A stretch of DNA of 64,000 nucleotides from positions 76,936,501 to 77,000,500 of the forward strand of contig NC_083869.1 of the NCBI RefSeq assembly GCF_032452875.1. The letters run 5' to 3'. Source of the DNA: Bos javanicus (lineage: Eukaryota; Chordata; Mammalia; Artiodactyla; Bovidae). The notes beneath the pieces are model-generated. The model made no database searches and was not told the origin of the DNA. It saw only the letters and a program-made list of their open reading frames with translations. Both the position numbers and the translations under genes were made by a program. Positions 55,948 through 64,000 of the stretch are shown piece by piece (the first letter of the stretch is position 1; every line of letters starts with the position of its first letter).

Positions 55948-58813
55948 GAGAGGTGGTCCTAAGATGGCAGAGGAATAGGACAGGGAGACCACTTTATCCC
56001 CCACAAATTCATCAAAAGATCATTTCAATGCTGAGCAGCTTCCACAAAACAACTTCTGAACGCTGGTGGAGGACACCAGGCACCCAGAAAGGCAGCCCAT
56101 TCTCTTCAAAAGAAGGTAGGGCAAAATATAAAAGACAAAAAGAGAGACAAAAGAGTTAGTGATGGAGACGCATCCCTGGAGGGAGTTGTGAAGGAGGAGA
56201 AGTTTCCAAACAGTGGGAAACCCTCTCACCAGCAGGTCTGTGGGGGAGTTTTAGAATCTCAGAGGGCAACATAACCAGGAGGAAAAACAAACAAAGAAAA
56301 AAAAAAAAACACAGAATATATGCATATCCATAACTCCCAATGGAGAAGTAGCCCAGACGCTCGCACCCACCACCAGCAAGCAGGGGCTGAACAGAGAGGC
56401 ACACACTGCATTGCTTAGGGTAAATGCCCTGAGGACAATCTGTGGGAGTTAACATGAGATAGCAACCCAAACTGTGGGATAGCCAGAGACAGAAAAGAAA
56501 AAGAGAGAGAGAGAGAGAGAACTTCCCTGTGAAAAGCTCTAACCTAAGGCACAGCCTCAAAGAATGCAATGGCATCCCACTCTAGTACTCTTGCCTGGAA
56601 AATCCCTTGGATGGAGGAGCCTGGTAGGCTGCAGTCCATGGGGTTGTGAAGAGTCAGACATGACTGACTTCACTTTCACTTCACTTCACTAAGGCACAGC
56701 CTGGCCTGCTCAGAGAACAAAGAATTGAGCGAATACCAAAGGAGAGCTAGCCAGCTGTGGACAGGCCCCTCCTCCCACTTGAGGCAGAGAGGCAGGTGGG
56801 CGACAGCCAGAGCTGGAAGGCAAGGGGCAATCTCGGCCCCAGAGATGGCATCCTCCACCAAACTGTGAGCAGGCTCCCAGTTGCTAACCAAGTCTTCTTG
56901 GGATCCTGGACGGTTGACATCTGTCAGGAGGGTCGCAGCCTGAGATCAACTCCCTAGAGGAGACACAAAGCACACCTGATATGGCACTCTTGTGGCACAC
57001 TGGGAAACTGAGTGGCTGGGACCAGGGAGGTAATTAAGATGCACAGACCACCTGGGACAGTGTGTCAGTGTGCTCACCAAGCACCTCGTTGCCTGAGCTG
57101 CTCAGACTTGGGAAGAGCACACAATGCATGCCTGAGTCTGTGCCTTTGTGGAGTACCCGAGAACCTGAGCCTGAGCAGCTTAGACCTGGAAAGTGGACGA
57201 AACACAGGTCTGCTTTGGATAGTTCCCTTGCAGAGCAACCTGGAGCCTGAGCAGTGTAGGCTGGGAAAGCACATGCTGCCGTGAGCTGGGGCAAACCCAG
57301 TGTGGTCCATACACTGTGAGCACTCCCCACACAAGCCAGTGATATTTCTTTCCAGTGTTCCTCCCTCCCCACAGCACACCTGAACAAGTGAGCCTAAATA
57401 AGTGACCACCTTCACCCTCTTGTGTCAGGGCAGAAATTAGACACTGAAGAGACTTGCAAACAGAGGAAGCCAAAATAAAGAAGAGGGAACCACTCTGGAA
57501 GTGACAGGTGAAACAGATTAAAACCCTGTTGTTAACATTGGCTAAGCATTGGAAGGAGCCTATAGACCTTGAAAAAAAGTATAAGCTGGAACAAGGAACT
57601 ATCTGCAACTGAATTGATACCACACTGGCCTCAAAAACTCCAGAGAAATGCCTAGATATATTTTTACTATTATCATTTTTAAATTCTAAAGCAAATTTCA
57701 TATATATATATTATAATTTTTGTGATTGATTTTGTTTTGTATTTTTAATATTGTATTTTTGAGACTCTAACCTCTACTCTAGATTTTTAATTTTTGCTTT
57801 ATGGTTTTTGTTATCAATTTTGTACCTTTAAGAATCCAATCTTCAGTACCCATTTTTACTTAGGGATGTGATTACTGGCTTGATTGCTCTCTCCCCTTTT
57901 GACTCTCTCTTTTCTCCCTCAGGTCACCTCTATCTCCTCCCTTCCCCTTCACTTTTCTACTTAATTCTGTGAATCTCTCTGGGAGTTCTGGGCTGTGGGA
58001 AACACTTAGGGGACCAATTACCGGCTCAATTGGTCTCTCCCTTTTTGACTCCCCCTCTTCTCCTAGTCACCTCTTTCTCCCTCCTCCCTCTTTGCTTCTC
58101 TATGTAATTCTTTGAACATCTCTGAGTGTTCCAGACTGTGGAGAGCATGCAGGGAATTGATTGCTGGCGAGATTGCTCTCTCCACTTTTCTTCTCCTCCT
58201 GGTCACCTCTATTTCCTTCCTCCCTCTTCTCCTCTCCATGTAAATCTGTGAACCTCTCTGGGTGTCCCTCACTATGGAGAATCTTTTCACCATTAACCTA
58301 GATGTTTTATCATCTGTGCTGTATGGATAGAGAAGTCTTGATGCTACTGTAAGAATAAGACTAAAACCCAGAGGCAGAAGGCTGAAATTCAAAACTTGAG
58401 ACCCCAGAAAACTCCTGACTTCATGAACATTAATTGGCAAGAGCTATTCCAAAAACCTCCATACCTACACTGAAACCAAGCACCACCCAAGAGCCAACAA
58501 GTTCCAGAGCAAAACATACCAAGCTAATTATCCAGCAATGCAGGAACACAGCCCTGAGCATCAAAATATAGGCTGCCCAAAGTCACACCAAACCCACAGA
58601 CACCTCAAAACTCACTACTGGATACTTCATTACACTCCAGAGAGAAGAGATAAAGCTCCACCCAACAGAACACAGATGCAAGCTTCCCTAACCAGGAAAC
58701 CTTGACAAGCCACTAGTCCAACCCCACCCACAGGGAGCAACCTCCACAATAAAAAAGAACCACAAACTTCCAGCCTACAGAAAGGCCACTGCAAAAACAG
58801 CAATCTAAACAAA
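55948..58813 (+). other. L1 5'UTR
   Basis: It carries the typical start ('aagatggcagaggaatagga', 'ttccacaaaacaacttctga') and the later block 'gtacctttaagaatccaatc', followed by imperfect repeats of a CT-rich unit near 57860-58260. Contains a (GA)n tract at about 56501-56520 and the BovA insertion at 56558-56688. The artiodactyl L1 5'UTR should hold the internal promoter; no specific element is assigned. Confidence 0.75.
56544..56702 (-). mobile_element. Second-monomer-only BovA SINE with 14-bp TSD
   Basis: Perfect TSD CTAAGGCACAGCCT lies at 56544-56557 and 56689-56702. The insert 56558-56688 is the antisense of just the second BovA unit plus part of the 'agtgaaagtgaagt' linker. No GCT start is present. 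Confidence 0.94.
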
Positions 58814-59727
58814 ATGAAAAGGCAGAGAAATATTCAGCAGGTAAAGGAACATAATAAACGCCCATGAAACCAAACAAAAGAGGAGGATATAGGGAGTCTA
58901 CCTGATAAAGAATTCAGAATAATGATAGTAAATGTGATCCAAAATCTTGAAAACAAAATAGAGTTACAGATAAATACACTGGAAATGAGGATTGAGAAAA
59001 TTCAAGAAATGTTTAACAAAGACCTATAAGAAATAAAAAAGAGTAAATCAATAATGAATAATGCAATAATTGAGATCAAAAGCACTCTAGAAGGAACCAA
59101 CAATAGAATAATTGAGGCACAAGATACGATAAGTTAGATGGAAGACAGAATGGTGGAAATAAATGAAGCAGAGAGGGGGAAAAAAAAAAAAGAAATGAGG
59201 ACAAACTCAGAGACCTCTAGGACAATATTAAATGCCTCAATATTTCAATCATAGGAGTCCCAGAATAAGAAGACTGAAAAGCTATCAGAAAATACTTGAG
59301 GAGATAATAGTTGAAAACTTCCCTAAAATGGGGAAGGAAATAGCCACCCAAGTCCAAGAAACTCAGAGAGTCTTAAACAGGATAAACCCAAGGCAAAACA
59401 CCCCAAGACACATATTAATCAAATTAATGAAGATCAAACACAAAGAGCAAATATTAAAAGCAGCAAGGGAAAAACAACAAATAACACACAAGGGGATTCC
59501 CATAAGGATAACAGCTCATCTTTCAACAGAAACTTTTCAGAGCAGAAAGGAATGGCAGGACATACTTAAAGTGGTGACAAAGAAAAACCTACAGCCCAGA
59601 TTACAATACCCAGAAAGGATCTCATTCAAATATGAAGGAGAAAACAAAAGCTTTACACAAGCAAAAGCTGAGAGAATTCAGCATCACCAAACCAGCTCTT
59701 CAACAAATGCTAAAGGATCTTCTCTAG
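58814..59727 (+). pseudogene. L1 ORF1 (nucleic-acid-binding protein), broken
   Basis: An ATG at 58814 starts MKRQRNIQQVKEHN and meets a stop after 17 codons (58865-58867). A region with many polar/helical codons (about 58890-59200) corresponds to the coiled coil. The 59232-59753 frame then carries the conserved RNA-binding and C-terminal parts: GEEIATQVQ-like start, TPRHILIKLMKIKHKEQIL, REKQQITHKGIPIRITAHLS and QPRLQYPERISFKYEGENK. A 2-base deletion near 59655 shifts the last residues, and the ancestral stop is TAG at 59725-59727. The normal role, known for the family, is a trimeric RNA chaperone in the L1 RNP. This copy cannot make it. Confidence 0.85.
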
Positions 59728-59778
59728 ACAGGAAACACAGAAAAGGTTTATAAACTCGAACCCAAAACAACAAAGTAA

Positions 59779-62671
59779 ATGGCAAAGGGATCATACTTAC
59801 TAATAATTACCTTAAATGTAAATGTGTTGAATGCCCCAACCAAAAGACAAAGACTGGTTGAGTGGATACACAAACAAGACACCTATCTATGCTGTCTACA
59901 AGAAACCCACCTTAAAACAAGGGACTTATACAGACTGAAAGTGAAGGGCTGGAAAAAGATATCTCATGGAAACGGAGACCAAAAGAAAGTGGGAGTAGCA
60001 ATACTTATATCAGATAAAATAGACTTTGAAATAAAGGTCGTGAAAACAGGCAAAGAAGGACACTACATAATGATCAAAGGATCAATCCAAGAAGAAGATA
60101 TAACAATTATAAATATATATGCACCCAACATAGAAGCATTGCAATATGTAAGGCAAAAGCTAACAAGTATGAAAGGGGAAATTAACAGTAACACAATAGT
60201 GGGAGACTTTAATACCCCACTCACACCTATGGATGAACTAAAATTAAATTAGCAAGGAAACACAAACTTTAAATGATACAATGGACCAGTTAGATCTAAT
60301 TGATATCTACGGGACATTTCACCCCCAAACAGTGAATTTCAACTTTTTCTCAAGTGCACATGGAACATTCTCCAAGATAGATCACATCCTGCACCATAAA
60401 TCTAACCTTGGTAAATTCAAAAAATTGAAATCATTTCAAACATCTTTTCTGATCACAATGTGGTAAGATTAGATATCAACTACAGGGAAAAAAATATCAA
60501 AAATACAAACATATGGAGGCTAAACAATACGTTTCTGAATAAGCAACAAATCACAGAAGAAATAAAAATATGCGTAGAAACGAATGAACTTGAAAACACA
60601 ACAACCCAAACCCTATGGGATTCAGCAAAAGCGGTGCCAAGGGGAAAGTTCATGGCAATACAAGCTTACCTCAAGAAACAAGAGAAGATTCAAATAAATA
60701 AACTAACTTTACACCTAAAGCAACTAGAAAAAGAGCAAATGAAGAAACCCAGGGTTAGTGGAAGGAAAGAAATCATAAAAATTAAGGCAGAAATAAATGA
60801 AAAAGAAACAAAGAAGACTATAGCAAAAATCAACAAAACTAAAAGCTGGTTCTTTGAGAAGATAAATAAAATAGACAAACCATTAGCCAGACTCCTCAAG
60901 AAAAAAAGGGAGAAGAATCAAATCAACAAAATTAGAAATGAAAATGGAGAAATCACAACAGACAACACAGAAATACAAAGGATCATACGAGACTACTATC
61001 AGCAACTATTTGCCAATAAAATGGACAACTTGGAAGAAATGGAAAAATTCTTAGAAAACTATAACCTTCCAAAACTGAACCAGAAAGAAATAGAAAACCT
61101 TAACAGACCCATCACAACTGCTGAAATTGAAACTGTAATAAAATTTTTTCCAACAAACAAAAGCCCAGGACCAGATGGCTTCCCAGCTGAATTCTACCAA
61201 AAATTTAGAGAAGAGCTAACACCTATCCTACTCAAACTCTTCCAGAAGATAACAGAGGAAGGTAAACTGCCAAACTCACTCTGTGAGGCCACCATCACCC
61301 TAATACCAAAACCAGACAAATGTGCCACAGAAAAAGAAAACTACAGGCCAATATCACTGATGAACATAGATGCAAAAATCCTTAACAAAATTCTAGCAAA
61401 CAGAGTCCAATAACATATTAAAAAGATCATACATCATGACCAAGTGGGCTTTATCCCAGGGATGCAAGGATTCTTCAGTATTCACAAACCAATCAATGTG
61501 ATACACCACATTAACAAATTGAAAGACAAAACCCGTATGATTATCTCAATAGATCACAGAAAGCCTTTGGGAAATTCAACATCCATTTATGATAAAAACC
61601 TTCCAGAAAGCGGGCATACAAGGAACATACCTCAACAAAATAAAAGCTATATATGGCAAACCCACAGCAAACATTATCTTCAATGGTGAAAAATTGAAAG
61701 CATTTCCCCTACAGTCAGGAACAAGACAAGGGTGCCCATTCTTACCACTACTATTCAACATGGTTTTGGAAGTTTTAGCCACAGCAATCAGAGCAGAAAA
61801 AGAATTAAAAGGAATCCCAATTGGAAAAGAAGAAGTAAAACTCTCACTGTTTGTAGATGATATGATCCTCTACATAAAGATGATATGATCCTCTACAAAA
61901 TCCTAAAGACACCACCAGAAAATTACTAGAGCTAATCAATGAATATAGTAAAGTTGCAGGATATAAAATTAATACACATAAATCCCTTGCATTCCTATAC
62001 ACTAACAATAAGAAAACACAAAGAAAATTAAAGAAACAATTCCATTCACCATTACAACGAAACGAATAAAATATTTCTACCTAAAGAAATAATAAATAAA
62101 TAAATCTACCTAAAGAAACAAAATACTTTTATATAGAAAACTGTAAAACACTGATAAAAGAATCAAAGATGACACAAATAGATGGAGAAATATACTGTGT
62201 TCATGGATTGGAAGAATCAATATAGTGAAAATGAGTATACTACCAAAAGCAATCTCTAGATTCAATGCAACCCCTATCAAGCTACCAACAGTATTTTTCA
62301 GAGAACTAGAACAAATAATTTCACAAATAATAAACCTCAAATAGCCAAAGCAATCTTGAGAAAGAAGAATGGAACTGGAGGAATCAACCTGCCTGACTTC
62401 AGGCTATACTACAAAGCTACAAGTCATCAAGACAGTATGGTACCGGCACAAAGACAGAAACATAGATCAATGGAACAAAATAGAAAACCCAGAGATAAAT
62501 CCACACACCTATGGACACCTTATCTTTGACAAAGGAGGCAAGAATATACAATGGAGAAAAGACAACCTCTTTAACAAGTGGTGGTGGGAAAACTGGTCAA
62601 CCACTTGTAAAAGAATGAAACTAGAACAGTTTCTAACACCATACACAAAAATAAGGTCAAAAATGGATTAA
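59779..62671 (+). pseudogene. L1 ORF2 (endonuclease/reverse transcriptase), broken
   Basis: ATG 59779 lies 51 bp after the ORF1 stop. Codons 59779-60252 hold the endonuclease N-terminus: LNVNVLNAPTKRQR, CCLQETHLK (catalytic Glu), IYAPN and VGDFNTPLT (Asp/Asn), then a stop. 60281-60466 (+1 shifted) has FSKIDHIL, the catalytic Asp-His. 60460-61413 returns to the first frame with the linker and RT start (KSPGPDGFPAEFYQ, ENYRPISLMNIDAKILNKIL). 61589-61888 has GTRQGCPFLPLLFN and the active-site box FVDDMILY (both Asp kept, Ala replaced by Val). A 23-bp tandem duplication at 61855-61900 repeats the box and shifts frame. 62369-62671 holds the post-RT region (GKNIQWRKDNLFNKWWWENW). The protein normally nicks target DNA and reverse-transcribes L1 RNA. 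Confidence 0.88.
61855..61900 (+). repeat. 23-bp tandem duplication over the L1 RT active site
   Basis: Units 61855-61877 and 61878-61900 share agatgatatgatcctctac and differ only near their ends. They encode the DDMILY box twice, in different frames. Confidence 0.93.
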
Positions 62672-62873
62672 AGGTCTAAATATAAGACCAGAAACTATAA
62701 AACTCCTAAAGGAAAACAGGCAAAACACGCTCTAACGTAAATCATAGCAGGATCCTCCATGACCCACCTCCCAGAGTAATGGAAATAAAAGCAAAAATAA
62801 ACAAATGGGACCTAATTAAACTTAAAAGCTTTTACACAACGAAGGAAACTATAAGCAAGGTGAAAAGACAGCC

Positions 62874-63605
62874 TTCAGAATAGGAGAGTTCAGTTCAGTT
62901 CAGTTGCTTAGTCATGTCCGACTCTTTGCAATCCCATGAACCACAGCATGCAAGGCCTCCCTGTCCATCAGCAAGTCCTGGAGTCCACCCAAACCCATGT
63001 CCATTGTGTCGGTGATGCCATCCAACCATCTCATCCTCTGTCGTCCCCTTCTCCTTCTGCCCTCAATCTTTCCCAGCATCAGGGTCTTTTCAAATGAGTC
63101 AGCTCTCCACATCAGGTGGCCAAAGTATTGGAGTTTCAGCTTCAACATCAGTCCCTCCAATGAATACCCAGGACTGATCTCCTTTAGGATGGACTGGTTG
63201 GATCTCCTTGTAGTCCAAGGGACTCTCAAGAGTCTTCTCCAACACCACAGTTCAAAAGCATCAATTCTTCGGCGCTCAGCTTTCTTCACAGTCCAACTCT
63301 CACATCCATACATGACTACTGGAAAAACCATAGCCTTGACTAGATGGACCTTTGTTGATAAATAATGTCTCTACTTTTTAATATACTGTCTAGGTTGGTC
63401 ATAACTTCCCTTCCAAGGAGCAAGAATCTTTTAATTTCATGCCTGCAATCACCATCTGCCATGATTTTGGAGCCCAGAAAAATAAAATCAGCCACTGTTT
63501 GCACTGTTTCCCCATCTATTTGCCATAAAGTGATGGGACCGGATGCCATGATCTTAGTTTTCTGAATGTTGAGCTTTAAGCCAACTCTCTCCTTTCAGAA
63601 TGGGA
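62874..63605 (-). mobile_element. BovB 3' fragment inserted in L1 ORF2, with TSD
   Basis: Insert 62886-63593. TSDs are TTCAGAATAGGA (62874-62885) and TTCAGAATGGGA (63594-63605), one mismatch. The left end is the (cagtt)n terminus of antisense BovB. L1 sequence resumes directly at 'gggaaaaaataatagcaaat'. Confidence 0.93.
62912..63549 (-). pseudogene. BovB ORF C-terminal part, one frameshift
   Basis: Two minus-strand frames cover one protein region. 63340-63549 has WQIDGETVQTVADFIFLGSK and HEIKRFLLLGREVMTNLDSI; 62912-63331 has VVMYGCESWTVKKAERRRID, the YFGHLMWRADSFEKTLMLGK block and RGRQRMRWLDGITDTMDMGL. They are in different frames, so at least one indel lies near 63332-63355. The BovB C-terminal domain is otherwise well preserved, but the catalytic RT core is missing through 5' truncation. 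Confidence 0.88.
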
Positions 63606-64000
63606 AAAAATAATAGCAAATTAAGCAACTGACAAAGAATTAATCTAAAATATATACAAGCAGCTCATGCAGCTCAATTCCAGAAAAATAAACGACCCAA
63701 TCAAAAGATGGGCCAAAGAACTAAACAGATGTTTCTCCAAAGAAGACATGCAGATGGCTAACAAACACATGAAAAGATGCTCAACATCACTCATTATCAG
63801 AGAAATGCAAGTCAAAACCACAATGAGGTACCGTCTTACACTGGACAGAATGGCTGCTATCAAAAAGTCTACAAACAATAAATGCTGGAGGTGGGGTGGG
63901 GGGGGGGAAAGGGAACCCTCTTACACTGTTGGTGAGAATGCAAACTAGTAGAGCCACTATAGAAAACTGGATATTCCCTTAAAAACTGGAAATAGAACTG
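63606..64000 (+). pseudogene. L1 ORF2 C-terminal part after the BovB insertion
   Basis: The frame 63667-63948 encodes NDPIKRWAKELNRCFSKEDM and HMKRCSTSLIIREMQVKTTM, the conserved C-terminal part of L1 ORF2. It precedes a G10 run at 63898-63907 and ends in the L1 3' region at the window edge. Confidence 0.85.

Larger units (their letters stand above)
17185..64000 (+). other. Partial downstream intron of the CNTNAP5-like gene (at least 46.8 kb)
   Basis: It starts with donor gtttgc and carries a phase-1 split codon. No acceptor plus LamG-coding continuation was recognised to the window end. The intron holds most of the mobile elements described here. Confidence 0.7.
55948..64000 (+). mobile_element. 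L1 LINE with 5'UTR, ORF1 and ORF2 (runs off the window)
   Basis: From 'ggtggtcctaagatggcaga' near the 5' end to ORF2 3' sequence at the window edge. Subtracting the inserted BovA (about 145 bp) and BovB (about 720 bp) leaves about 7.2 kb in consensus order, so this was a full-length or nearly full-length artiodactyl L1. It is on the same strand as the host gene. All reading frames are broken. The 3' end and TSD lie outside the window. Confidence 0.9.

Noticed and set aside
56156..56575. 139-codon minus-strand frame with many Leu/Ser
   Set aside because: It lies over the L1 5'UTR and a (GA)n tract; the hydrophobic look is the translation of CT repeats.
1..64000. Search for tRNA, rRNA, snRNA, CRISPR, operon or viral genome structures
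   Set aside because: Only tRNA-derived SINE heads and MaLR-like LTR relics were seen; nothing supports an RNA gene, an array or an intact provirus.

Overview
The window is nuclear DNA from a ruminant, most likely a bovid. The evidence is the dense load of BovB (RTE-type) LINEs, the BovB-derived SINEs (tRNA-headed Bov-tA/ART2A type and dimeric BOV-A2 type, the latter with variable GCT-repeat starts) and artiodactyl L1 elements, laid over older mammalian repeats (MIR, L2, MER5, a Tigger relic, MaLR-like LTRs). Cattle, bison, yak, buffalo, sheep and goat cannot be told apart from this sequence alone. The DNA is AT-rich and there is no bacterial-style gene packing.

The only protein-coding gene I can support is represented by two small internal exons on the + strand, at 10038-10168 and 17097-17184. 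They have good splice sites, join in phase and encode 72 uninterrupted codons that match my memory of the last laminin-G domain of contactin-associated protein-like 5 (CNTNAP5, a neurexin-superfamily neuronal adhesion protein). The whole window therefore reads as one upstream intron (to 10037), one complete 6.9-kb intron, and at least 46.8 kb of the following intron. I found no other exon, no promoter and no RNA gene.

Layout. 1-10 kb: a 5'-inverted L1, a L2-like relic, a BovB carrying a nested BOV-A2 and flanked by a 12-bp target-site duplication (TSD), a CHR-type SINE, a BOV-A2, an antisense L1 tail and a SINE pair sharing one TSD. 10-17 kb: the two exons and, between them, MER5, L2, a BovA monomer, a CHR-type SINE, MIRs and two BovB pieces. 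17-24 kb: relics of an ancient L1, a Bov-tA, a (TA)20 tract and a BovA monomer. 24-38 kb: nested L1/SINE/SINE layers, MIRs, L2, BovB fragments, a second 5'-inverted L1 and a long hairpin beside a TA microsatellite. 38-41 kb: a 2.7-kb antisense BovB that split a MIR. 41-55 kb: L1 tails, MIRs, a Tigger-like coding relic, BOV-A2 elements and tandem duplications. 55.9-64 kb: an L1 with its 5'UTR, ORF1 and ORF2 regions, all broken by stops and frameshifts, itself hit by a BovA monomer and an antisense BovB; it runs off the right edge.

The repeats do not work as a system. They are a stratified record of retrotransposition inside a very large neuronal gene. I did not find an undescribed biological system. 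The items most worth a second look are the 27-bp hairpin at 37217-37290, the SINE pair sharing one TSD at 9037-9496, the several structural types of single BovA monomer each with its own TSD, and the very short L1-tail insertions.
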